Shown: positions 1-5,822, numbered from the stretch's first letter. The stretch: DNA of 10,064 nucleotides from Actinomycetes bacterium (GCA_009785885.1 WQUE01000238.1:1-10064), one strand, 5' to 3'. Numbers and translations: made by a program. Notes: a model not told the origin generated them from the sequence alone.

Positions 1-558
1 ATGCCCGGGATTCGCGTCAAGGTGGTCGAGCCGGGCACGACCCGGGCACTCCCGCCGGACACCGAGGGCGAGTTTGCGATGACCGGCCCCACGCTGATGC
101 GGGGCTACCTCGGCGACCCGGACGCCACAGCGGCGACCCTGCGCGTCCACGAGGACGGCCGCACGTGGCTCCACACCGGCGACCTCGGCACGATGGACGC
201 CGACGGCTACCTGTACTTCAAGGGACGCAGCAAGCGCCTCATCAAGGTGTCCGGCGTCGCGGTCTACCCGATGCAGGTCGAGCAGGTGCTGGAAGCGCAT
301 CCCCTGGTCAACCGGGCCTGCGTCATCGGCCTGCCCGACGACTACCAGATGTCCTCGGTGAAGGCCTTCGTGACGTTGGCCGACGGCAGTCTCGGCAGCG
401 ACGAGGTCCGGGCCGACCTGATCGCCCACTGCCGGGCGAACCTCAACAGGTGGTCGGTCCCCAGGCACCTGGAGTTCCGCACGAGCCTGCCGACGACGAA
501 GGTCGGCAAGATCGCCTACACGGAACTCGAACGCGAGGAGGCGGCCAAGGCGGACTGA
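1..558 (+). CDS. AMP-dependent acyl-CoA synthetase/ligase, C-terminal part (5' end outside window)
   Basis: This is the C-terminal 185 residues of an adenylate-forming enzyme of the acyl-CoA synthetase (ANL) superfamily. These enzymes activate a carboxylate with ATP and usually transfer it to CoA. Visible motifs, counted from base 1: a glycine-rich stretch ending in RGYLGDP (34-40), the core motif HTGDL (58-62) with the Asp that contacts the AMP ribose, the hinge region GRSKRLIKVSG (75-85), and PTTKVGK (164-170), whose Lys170 is the expected catalytic lysine of the mobile C-terminal domain. Full enzymes are about 500 residues, so most of the N-terminal domain lies upstream; the ATG at base 1 is probably internal. 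The substrate cannot be told from this part: fatty-acyl, aryl and other acids are all possible. The stop is TGA 556-558, and birA follows after 51 bases. Confidence 0.9.
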   Translation: MPGIRVKVVEPGTTRALPPDTEGEFAMTGPTLMRGYLGDPDATAATLRVHEDGRTWLHTGDLGTMDADGYLYFKGRSKRLIKVSGVAVYPMQVEQVLEAHPLVNRACVIGLPDDYQMSSVKAFVTLADGSLGSDEVRADLIAHCRANLNRWSVPRHLEFRTSLPTTKVGKIAYTELEREEAAKAD

Positions 559-580
559 CCGTCGGCGCGTGGGCCGTGGC

Positions 581-597
581 CGTCCGCCGGCCGGACG
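581..597. repeat. Inverted repeat between the ligase gene and birA
   Basis: CGTCCG (581-586) and CGGACG (592-597) are perfect inverted repeats around a 5-base centre. As RNA they form a 6-bp GC-rich hairpin 23 bases after the ligase stop codon. No T-run follows, so this is not a canonical intrinsic terminator, although actinobacterial terminators often lack the T-run. It directly abuts the putative birA -10 element and could instead be an operator. Its function is inferred only. Confidence 0.4.
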
Positions 598-603
598 TAG
601 GCT
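598..603 (+). promoter_or_regulatory. Putative -10 element (TAGGCT) for birA
   Basis: TAGGCT fits the actinobacterial TAnnnT -10 consensus and lies six bases before the birA ATG at 610. Transcription would start about seven bases downstream, on or beside the A of the ATG, giving a leaderless mRNA. No convincing -35 is visible, and no Shine-Dalgarno sequence precedes the ATG, which fits leaderless translation. Inferred from sequence only. Confidence 0.5.
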
Positions 604-609
604 GGGCGC

Positions 610-1461
610 ATGCCTGCTGTCGCACCCGTCGATCCGGAGCGCCTGGCCGCGCTGCTCGGCCCCGGGACGTGGTGGACGCGGCTGGAGTCGGTTGAGGTGA
701 CGGGCTCGACGAACGACGACGTGGTGGCGCGGGCGGAGGCCGGCGAGCCGGCCGGGCTCGCCCGCTTCGCCGCACACCAGACGGGCGGGCGGGGACGTCA
801 CGCGCGGACGTGGGTGGACGTGCCGGGGGCGTGCCTGGCCGTGTCGGTGCTCGTCCGCCCCGCACGGCCCCGGCCGACCTGGGGCTGGGTGCCGCTGCTC
901 GCCGGCGCCGGGCTGGCCGGCGCGCTGACGTCCCTGTGGCCGCACGCGGCGGGACGGATCGCCCTGAAGTGGCCGAACGACGTCCTCGTCGACGGCGCGA
1001 AGGTGTCCGGCATCCTCGCCCAGGCGACGGCGGATGCCGTGGTCATCGGCGTCGGCGTCAATGTCGCGCTGGAGGCCGGCGAGTTGCCCCTGCCGACGGC
1101 GACCTCGCTGCGGCTCGCGTTCATGACCGAGCACCGTCCCGACGTCCCCGTTTCGGGGACGGCAGGCGGGCCTGGCCCGGAAGACTCCTCCGGCGGTCGG
1201 GAGACGGACATGACGAAGCTCGCGGCCGCCGTCCTGTCGCACCTGCAGGAGCGCCTGGCCGCCTGGGAGGCGGGGGAGGACGTGCGAACCGGGTACGAGG
1301 CCTCGTGCGCGACGATCGGCCGGCCGGTGCGGGTGCTCGTCGGGCCCGACCAGGCCGTCGAGGGCGTGGCCACGGGCGTCGACGACGGGGGCAGCCTCGT
1401 CGTGGCGACACGCGAGGGGGAGCGAGTGTTCAGCGCGGGGGATGTCGTGCATCTCCGGTAG
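610..1461 (+). CDS. birA: Biotin--[acetyl-CoA-carboxylase] ligase, group I (no HTH domain)
   Basis: This cytosolic ligase makes biotinyl-5'-AMP from biotin and ATP, then attaches biotin to a lysine of carboxyl-carrier domains such as those of acetyl-CoA and propionyl-CoA carboxylases. The protein is 283 aa. It lacks the N-terminal helix-turn-helix of E. coli BirA, so it should not act as a transcriptional repressor by itself. Visible motifs: GSTN (32-35), the biotinyl-AMP loop GRGRHAR (60-66), KWPNDV (120-125), KVSGIL (131-136, Lys131 being the conserved biotin-site lysine) and GVGVN (147-151). A small SH3-like C-terminal domain spans about 236-283. A Gly/Pro/acidic stretch at about 174-200 looks like an insertion within the catalytic domain. 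The ATG at 610 is chosen because it follows a TAGGCT -10 at leaderless spacing; there is no ribosome binding site. The stop codon TAG is reused in a putative -10 for the next gene. Confidence 0.93.
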   Translation: MPAVAPVDPERLAALLGPGTWWTRLESVEVTGSTNDDVVARAEAGEPAGLARFAAHQTGGRGRHARTWVDVPGACLAVSVLVRPARPRPTWGWVPLLAGAGLAGALTSLWPHAAGRIALKWPNDVLVDGAKVSGILAQATADAVVIGVGVNVALEAGELPLPTATSLRLAFMTEHRPDVPVSGTAGGPGPEDSSGGRETDMTKLAAAVLSHLQERLAAWEAGEDVRTGYEASCATIGRPVRVLVGPDQAVEGVATGVDDGGSLVVATREGERVFSAGDVVHLR

Positions 1462-1464
1462 GCT
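1459..1464 (+). promoter_or_regulatory. Putative -10 element (TAGGCT) overlapping the birA stop codon
   Basis: TAGGCT is identical to the hexamer before birA, and its first three bases are the birA TAG stop. A start site near 1471 would leave a leader of about 13 bases before the ATG at 1484. No clear -35 is seen at normal spacing. It may give the PH-domain gene its own promoter; readthrough from birA is equally possible. Confidence 0.35.
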
Positions 1465-1483
1465 GATCGAGGTCGCGACAAGG

Positions 1484-2059
1484 ATGGATGGGGGAAGGTT
1501 GCGGGGTCCGGACGACATGCCCGAGTGCGAGCCGCTGGTGATGGCCAGCCGGCCCGCGGCGTCGCTGCTCGTGTGGCCGGCATTCTGGCTGGTCGGGCTG
1601 GCCGCTGCGGTGGGCGTGGCGCTCGGGTGGATGCCCCCGGCCTGGCGTCCCGCCGGCCCCGCCGTGGTCGCCGCGGCCGCTGCGGTCGTGGCGGTGCTGC
1701 TCGTGGTCCGGCCGCTCGTCGCCTGGCTCACCCGTCGCTGCTGGCTCACGCCCCGGCGTCTGCGCATCACCGTGGGCGTCGTGCGGCGGGTCACGCACGA
1801 CGTGCTGCTCGGCCACGTCCAGGAGGTCGCCCACTCGCGCAGCTGGTGGCAGAAGGTTCGCGGCGCGGGAACCCTCCTGCTCACCACGACGGCCGGGACG
1901 ACGATCCGCGTCGCCGATCTGCCCCAGATCGAGCGCTGGCACGCCCTTGTCGCCGAACTCGCCTGGGCCCAACGCGACACCCGGCCCGCGTCGCCGGGGG
2001 GTTCCGCCGAGCCGACCACGCCGCTTGCGGGCGACGAGACGCTCCGGAGCGCCACGTAG
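1484..2059 (+). CDS. Small membrane protein with bacterial PH (bPH2, YdbS-like) domain
   Basis: A 191-aa protein of unknown specific role. Two hydrophobic segments (about 27-49 and 57-81) form a membrane hairpin. They are followed by a bacterial PH-like domain at about 82-160 with the usual run of features: WLTRRCWLTPRRLRITVGVV (81-100), then LLGHVQEV (108-115) and a GAGTLLL strand (127-133). The Arg-Pro at 23-24, just before the first helix, matches the N-terminal pattern of this family. The tail from 165 is Pro/Thr/Ser-rich and probably disordered. The start is uncertain. ATG 1484 follows a weak GAGG at 1469-1472, while ATG 1442 (overlapping birA) and ATG 1517 are alternatives in the same frame. 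In many actinobacteria a PH-domain protein follows birA, so the pairing is familiar, but its purpose is not known. The stop codon TAG (2057-2059) begins a putative -10 for the next gene. Confidence 0.8.
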   Translation: MDGGRLRGPDDMPECEPLVMASRPAASLLVWPAFWLVGLAAAVGVALGWMPPAWRPAGPAVVAAAAAVVAVLLVVRPLVAWLTRRCWLTPRRLRITVGVVRRVTHDVLLGHVQEVAHSRSWWQKVRGAGTLLLTTTAGTTIRVADLPQIERWHALVAELAWAQRDTRPASPGGSAEPTTPLAGDETLRSAT

Positions 2060-2062
2060 ACT
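2057..2062 (+). promoter_or_regulatory. Putative -10 element (TAGACT) for the tsaE-tsaB-rimI-tsaD operon
   Basis: TAGACT matches the TAnnnT consensus, and its first three bases are the stop codon of the preceding PH-domain gene. Transcription would start near 2069-2071. That coincides with an in-frame GTG at 2071 and would leave a leader of about 55 bases before the better start at 2125. No good -35 is present. Confidence 0.45.
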
Positions 2063-2110
2063 GGACGCCCGTGACTGGGCAACGCCACGCGGTGTCGCCG
2101 GAACGAAGCG

Positions 2111-2117
2111 GAGGAGG
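2111..2117 (+). promoter_or_regulatory. Strong ribosome binding site deciding the GNAT-TsaE start
   Basis: GAGGAGG is a near-perfect anti-16S match, seven bases before the GTG at 2125. It favours 2125 over the in-frame GTG at 2071 as the main start. Confidence 0.8.
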
Positions 2118-2124
2118 AAACGTC

Positions 2125-3099
2125 GTGGGGTCGGTGGACGTCGCCCTCCGGGTGGCCACCCAGGCGGATGCGCCCGCCCTGTTGGAGTCGACCCGCGCGG
2201 CCTTCGCCGCCCGTCGCCCGCTCGATCCGCCCGCAGAGGCGCTGTCCGACGATCTGTCCGCGGTCCGGGCCGCACTGGCGCCGCCGGACTTCGGCGTGAT
2301 CGCCGAGGTCGGGGGCGCGATCGCCGGCAGCCTCCTCGTGCGCCGCGCCGGGGAACCACCTGCCCAGGCCACGCTGCGGCGCGTCAACGTCGCCTCCGGG
2401 TTCCGCGGGTCGGGAATCGCCTCGCTGATGGTGCGCCAGACGTTGCTGCGCCTGGCGGACGCGGGCGTGCGGCGAGTGTGCGTGACGGCGCGCGAGGAGT
2501 TGCCCGAGCTCGTCGCGTGGTGGCGGTCGCGGGGCTTCGCCGCCTCGGCGACCACCCGCGAGGGTGTGATCCTGTGTCTGGACACGCCGCGTCCCATCCA
2601 GGTCCCGACGGCCGACGATATGCGCGCCCTCGGTGCGGTGCTGGCCACGCGGCTGCGTCCCGGCGACCTGCTGGTCGCCGACGGCGAGCTGGGCGCGGGC
2701 AAGACGACGCTGGCGCAGGGTCTCGCGGCCGGCCTGGGCGTCGAGCGGCCCATCCTGTCGCCGACGTTCGTGCTGGCCCGGGTCCATCCCTCCCGCGGCG
2801 CGGGGCCGGCGCTCGTTCACGTGGACGCGTACCGTCTCGGCTCGGCCGCCGAGCTCGACGACATGGACCTCGACGCGACCGCGGAGGATGCGGTCACGTT
2901 CGTCGAATGGGGTGCCGGGTTCGTCGAGCAGCTGTCGCCGGAGCGCCTCGACGTGATCATCACGCGCAGCCCCGACCCGGACGAGTCGACCCGGACCGTC
3001 TACCTGCTCGGCGTCGGGCCGCGGTGGGCGCAGACCGGCCTGGATCGCCTCGCGGATGAGGTCGCCCACCGGGACGATGACGAGGAGCACGCCTCATGA
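2125..3099 (+). CDS. tsaE: GNAT N-acetyltransferase domain fused to TsaE, the t6A37 tRNA-modification ATPase
   Basis: A 324-aa two-domain protein. Residues about 5-152 form a GNAT acetyltransferase domain, with the acetyl-CoA loop FRGSGIA (93-99) and the motif WWRSRGF (132-138). Residues about 157-310 are TsaE: Walker A GELGAGKTT (187-195), SPTF (212-215), HVDAYRL (232-238) and VEWG (260-263). TsaE is an ATPase that binds the TsaB-TsaD dimer and is needed for multiple turnover in forming N6-threonylcarbamoyladenosine at A37 of ANN-decoding tRNAs. TsaE alone is usually about 150 aa, so the GNAT half is extra; its substrate is unknown. No stop or frameshift separates the halves, and the linker is short (about 152-160). 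Start: GTG with the strong GAGGAGG site at 2111-2117; an upstream in-frame GTG (2071) would add 18 residues. The C-terminus is acidic (DDDEE). The stop overlaps the tsaB ATG by four bases. Confidence 0.93.
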   Translation: MGSVDVALRVATQADAPALLESTRAAFAARRPLDPPAEALSDDLSAVRAALAPPDFGVIAEVGGAIAGSLLVRRAGEPPAQATLRRVNVASGFRGSGIASLMVRQTLLRLADAGVRRVCVTAREELPELVAWWRSRGFAASATTREGVILCLDTPRPIQVPTADDMRALGAVLATRLRPGDLLVADGELGAGKTTLAQGLAAGLGVERPILSPTFVLARVHPSRGAGPALVHVDAYRLGSAAELDDMDLDATAEDAVTFVEWGAGFVEQLSPERLDVIITRSPDPDESTRTVYLLGVGPRWAQTGLDRLADEVAHRDDDEEHAS

Positions 3100-3791
3100 C
3101 AAGCCCATACACCGAGGTGACCCTCGCGATCGACACGGCGGCCGGCTGTTCGGCCGGGCTGGCGGGCGCCGGCGAGCCGACGACGCGGACCCTGCCCGAC
3201 ACCCGCCGCCACGCGGAGGACCTGATGGGGTCGATCCTGGCGCTGCTCGGCGACCGCGCCCTCGGGCTGGGCGACGTGACCCGCATCGGCGTCGGCCTGG
3301 GGCCCGGGCCGTTCACGGGTCTGCGCGTCGGCATCGTCACGGCCCACATCCTCGGCGTCGCGCTGGGGGTCCCCGTGAAGGGCGTGTGCAGCCTCGATGT
3401 GATCGCCGCCGCGGTGGCGGCGACCGGCGAGACGCGCGAGTTCCTCGCCGTGACCGACGCCCGCCGTCACGAGGTCTACTGGGCGCACTACTCGTCCCGG
3501 GATGGCCGGGCGGTCCGCGTCGGCGAGCCGGCCGTGGGGGACCCGGCGGGCCTGCCCGGCCTGCCCGTGGCCGGGCCGGGGGTCGCGCGATACCCGGACA
3601 TGCTCGGCGTCCGGGCCCTACCCGGCGCGCCCGCCACGGTGGATGCGGGTGTGCTCGCCGCCTGTCTGGACGACCTGCCGGACGCCGGCACCGAGCCGCT
3701 GTACCTGCGCAAGCCCGACGCGGAACTGCCGGGCACCCGCAAGTCGGTGCTCGCCTCCGGTCTGCGTCTTCCCGGGATGGCGCCGGCATGA
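3096..3791 (+). CDS. tsaB: tRNA threonylcarbamoyladenosine biosynthesis protein TsaB
   Basis: A 231-aa ASKHA-fold protein that pairs with TsaD as the catalytically inactive partner of the t6A37 complex and forms the platform for TsaE. Visible family marks: AIDTA (11-15) at the first strand, RHAED (38-42), GPGPFTGLRVG (69-79), DARRHEVYWA (121-130) and PLYLRKPDA (201-209) near the end, as in many TsaB proteins. Its length is normal for the family. The ATG overlaps the tsaE stop as ATGA (3096-3099) and has GAGGAG at 3082-3087 eight bases before it, so translational coupling with tsaE is likely. The gene ends in an ATGA overlap with rimI. Confidence 0.95.
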   Translation: MTSPYTEVTLAIDTAAGCSAGLAGAGEPTTRTLPDTRRHAEDLMGSILALLGDRALGLGDVTRIGVGLGPGPFTGLRVGIVTAHILGVALGVPVKGVCSLDVIAAAVAATGETREFLAVTDARRHEVYWAHYSSRDGRAVRVGEPAVGDPAGLPGLPVAGPGVARYPDMLGVRALPGAPATVDAGVLAACLDDLPDAGTEPLYLRKPDAELPGTRKSVLASGLRLPGMAPA

Positions 3792-4363
3792 GCGACGTGC
3801 CCGGTGGCCCTGGCAAGGTCAGATGCCGTCGTGCCGTGACGGGGGATCTGGACGGTCTCGGCCTGCTCGACGCCGCGTGTTTCCCGGAGACCGAGCGATG
3901 GTCGATGTCCGCGTGGCGGGCCGAACTGGACGACGGCGTCGACCGCGCGGTGTGGGTGGCGGTGCGGCCGCAGGCCGGCGCCGAGGATGGCTGCCAAGTC
4001 TTCGAGCAGGTCGTCGCCGCGTGCTGCTTCCGCGCCGTGGACCAGGACGCCGAGCTGTTCCGCGTGATGACCGATCCCGGCCTGCGCGGCCTCGGCCTGG
4101 GCACGGTGCTCCTCACCGCGGGGCTGGCGTGGGCTCGTGACAGGGGCGCGGCGCGGGCGTTGCTGGAGGTGCGGCACGACAATGTCACCGCCCGTTCGCT
4201 GTACGTCGACCTGGGTTTCGCCGACCTCTACCGGCGCACGAACTACTACGGTCCCGGAGCCGACGCGGTCGTGATGGTCCGGGCTCTGGAGGGCCTGCCG
4301 GGCCCCGTGTCCGGAAATTCAGGTTGCGACAAGGAAGAACGCTCGGAAGGACGACGGTCATGA
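3788..4363 (+). CDS. rimI: Ribosomal-protein-S18-alanine N-acetyltransferase family GNAT (RimI)
   Basis: A 191-aa GNAT enzyme of the RimI type. RimI acetylates the N-terminal alanine of ribosomal protein S18, and in some bacteria other proteins. Motifs: the acetyl-CoA loop LRGLGLGTVLL (99-109), LEVRHDNVTARSLYVDLGF (126-144) containing the conserved Glu, Asn and Tyr positions (E127, N132, Y139), and the RTNYYGPGADAVVM ending (150-163) that is diagnostic of RimI. The family is normally about 150-160 aa; here a charged, probably disordered tail of about 25 residues follows residue 165. The ATG at 3788 overlaps the tsaB stop, with only a weak GGGATGG before it, so coupling is likely. The tail-coding DNA also carries the tsaD ribosome binding site, which may partly explain the extension. 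Placement between tsaB and tsaD is the common actinobacterial order. Confidence 0.92.
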   Translation: MSDVPGGPGKVRCRRAVTGDLDGLGLLDAACFPETERWSMSAWRAELDDGVDRAVWVAVRPQAGAEDGCQVFEQVVAACCFRAVDQDAELFRVMTDPGLRGLGLGTVLLTAGLAWARDRGAARALLEVRHDNVTARSLYVDLGFADLYRRTNYYGPGADAVVMVRALEGLPGPVSGNSGCDKEERSEGRRS

Positions 4364-5403
4364 ACGCCCCCCTGGTGTTGGGCATCGAGTCGAGTTGCGA
4401 CGAGACGGGCGTCGGGATCGTCCGCGGGCGGGAGTTGCTGGCCAGCGAGGTGGCCTCGTCGGTCGACCTGCACGCCCGTTTCGGCGGGGTCGTGCCCGAG
4501 GTCGCCAGCCGGGCCCACCTGGAGGCGATCGCCCCGGCCCTGCGCCGCGCCGTGGACAAGGCCGGTATCGACCTGGCCGACATCGACGCGGTGGCCGTGA
4601 CGGCCGGTCCCGGTCTCATGGGTTCCCTGGTCGTGGGGCTGGCGGCGGCGAAGGCCCTTTCCGCCGCCCTCGGCAAACCGCTCTACGGCCTGAACCACCT
4701 TGTCGGGCACGTCGTCGTCGACGTGCTGGAGCACGGGCCCCTGACCACCCCGTGCCTGGCGCTGCTCGTCAGCGGGGGCCACACGAACCTGCTCCTCGTG
4801 CGCGACATCACCGGCGACATCACCGAGATCGGCACGACGATCGACGACGCCGCCGGAGAGGCCTACGACAAGGTCGCGCGCCTGCTGGGCCTGCCGTATC
4901 CGGGCGGCCCGGTGATCGACGCGGCCGCGTCCAGGGGCGACCCGCGCGCGATCGCCTTCCCGCGGGGCCTCACCTCGCGGCGCGACCTGGAGCGCCACCG
5001 CTTCGATTTCAGCTTCTCCGGCCTGAAGACCGCCGTGGCCCGGTGGGTCGAGACCCGCCTTCGGGACGGTCTCCCGGTTCCGGTCGACGATGTCGCCGCG
5101 AGCTTCCAGGAGGCCGTCGCCGACGTGCTCACCGCCAAGACCGTCGATGCCGCGTTGCACTTCGGCGTGCCGGACGTGCTCCTCGGCGGGGGCGTGGCCG
5201 CGAACTCGCGCCTGCGGGGCCTGCTGGAGGAGCGCTGCCAGGCTGCGGGCCTCGTCCTGCGCCGGCCCCGGCCGGGCCTGTGCACCGACAACGGCGCGAT
5301 GATCGCCGTGCTCGGCGCCGAGGCGGTCATGGCCGGGCGCGCCCCCAGTGATCTGTCGATCGGGGCCGACTCGGGGATGCCCGTGACGACCGTCATCGCG
5401 TGA
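4360..5403 (+). CDS. tsaD: tRNA N6-adenosine threonylcarbamoyltransferase TsaD (Kae1/YgjD family)
   Basis: The catalytic subunit of the t6A37 complex, 347 aa. It transfers threonylcarbamoyl from threonylcarbamoyl-AMP to N6 of A37 in tRNAs reading ANN codons. Motifs: GIESSCDETGV (8-18), the metal-binding segment NHLVGH (112-117; His113 and His117), LLVSGGHT (135-142), EAYDKVARLLGLPYPGGP (168-185), FSFSGLKTA (217-225), GGGVAANSRLR (276-286) and CTDNGAMIA (308-316), whose Asp310 is the third expected metal ligand. Everything needed for activity appears intact. The ATG at 4360 overlaps the rimI stop, with GGAAGG at 4345-4350 nine bases upstream. An in-frame TTG at 4324 is rejected because the family begins close to the first strand. 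It is the last gene of the operon; a 433-base gap follows. Confidence 0.96.
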   Translation: MNAPLVLGIESSCDETGVGIVRGRELLASEVASSVDLHARFGGVVPEVASRAHLEAIAPALRRAVDKAGIDLADIDAVAVTAGPGLMGSLVVGLAAAKALSAALGKPLYGLNHLVGHVVVDVLEHGPLTTPCLALLVSGGHTNLLLVRDITGDITEIGTTIDDAAGEAYDKVARLLGLPYPGGPVIDAAASRGDPRAIAFPRGLTSRRDLERHRFDFSFSGLKTAVARWVETRLRDGLPVPVDDVAASFQEAVADVLTAKTVDAALHFGVPDVLLGGGVAANSRLRGLLEERCQAAGLVLRRPRPGLCTDNGAMIAVLGAEAVMAGRAPSDLSIGADSGMPVTTVIA

Positions 5404-5431
5404 GGTCACTCCACGCGAACCACTGGCGGCC

Positions 5432-5468
5432 CGATCTTGCGCGAATGAGCCGAGTTCCGGTGAGATCG
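5432..5468 (+). terminator. Possible hairpin terminator of the tsa operon
   Basis: CGATCTTGC (5432-5440) can pair with GTGAGATCG (5460-5468), giving nine base pairs including two G-U wobbles, with a 19-base loop. CGGGTTT follows, a weak T-run. It lies 28 bases after the tsaD stop, where a terminator would be expected. The long loop and weak tail make the call tentative. Confidence 0.3.
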
Positions 5469-5557
5469 CGGGTTTACCACGGCGTCGTCGGGGGAGCGAA
5501 GCGGGGGAGAGAAGGTCGTGGTGAGGTCACGATTGGATCACGAATCGGGCGCGGGCC

Positions 5558-5586
5558 TTGCGGACCCGGCGCCGAAGGGATATGTT
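5558..5586 (+). promoter_or_regulatory. Candidate distal rpoB promoter
   Basis: TTGCGG (5558-5563) and TATGTT (5581-5586) are separated by exactly 17 bases, the normal sigma-A spacing. Both hexamers keep the most conserved positions (TTG; TA...T). Transcripts would start near 5593 and carry a leader of about 245 bases. It is weaker than the candidate at 5711-5739. Confidence 0.4.
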
Positions 5587-5622
5587 TCTCCCCAGAGCTG
5601 GTTGAGCTTCCCCCGGGAGGTC

Positions 5623-5642
5623 GGCCGGCGGTCACACCGGCC
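5623..5642. repeat. GC-rich inverted repeat in the rpoB upstream region
   Basis: GGCCGG (5623-5628) and CCGGCC (5637-5642) form a perfect 6-bp stem around an 8-base loop. It lies between the two promoter candidates, so it would be transcribed only from the distal one. No T-run follows. Confidence 0.4.
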
Positions 5643-5694
5643 CGTTGGGGCGCCGCGAGGCAGCGGACGGCCTTGTCGGGTGGGTGTTATGGTG

Positions 5695-5710
5695 GTGCGC
5701 TGCTGCGCAC
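5695..5710. repeat. Palindrome abutting the rpoB -35 box
   Basis: GTGCGC (5695-5700), TGCT and GCGCAC (5705-5710) make a perfect 6+4+6 inverted repeat whose last base touches the -35 hexamer beginning at 5711. As DNA it could be a regulator site; as RNA from an upstream promoter it would form a hairpin. Function inferred from position only. Confidence 0.4.
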
Positions 5711-5739
5711 TTGCAATGTGACCCCTTATGCCCTAAACT
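5711..5739 (+). promoter_or_regulatory. Main rpoB promoter (TTGCAA - 17 - TAAACT)
   Basis: The -35 is TTGCAA (5711-5716) and the -10 is TAAACT (5734-5739), with a 17-base spacer. This is the best housekeeping sigma-factor promoter in the window. The predicted start is near 5746, giving a leader of about 90 bases. It lies in the only locally A+T-enriched patch upstream of rpoB. Confidence 0.7.
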
Positions 5740-5822
5740 AGGTTGTCTCCCATCGTCTCTGGGCGGCCCACGGCGGTTTGACGTGGGTCGTTTCCCATGC
5801 CACGAACCGGGTGGGGGTTGTT

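Noticed and set aside
1525..2124. N-terminal extension of the GNAT-TsaE frame back to 1525
   Set aside because: The upstream part is an Arg/Ala-rich shadow of the PH-domain gene. The strong ribosome binding site at 2111-2117 and the conserved GNAT sequence begin later.
3056..3787. Extension of the rimI frame upstream through tsaB
   Set aside because: The translation there is Arg/Gly/Pro-rich without homology, whereas the other frame gives a clear TsaB. The RimI sequence begins at the ATG 3788 overlap.
4324..4359. TTG 4324 as the tsaD start
   Set aside because: It adds 12 residues not found in TsaD and lies within the end of rimI. ATG 4360 has GGAAGG at good spacing and begins just before the conserved first strand.
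5687..5693. TTATGGT as another -10 element upstream of rpoB
   Set aside because: No -35 at usable spacing; better explained as sequence flanking the 5711-5739 promoter.
5400..5741. Possible small genes in the tsaD-rpoB gap (for example 5400-5741 and 5518-5721)
   Set aside because: No credible ribosome binding site, no family resemblance, Arg/Gly-rich composition, and overlap with promoter elements.
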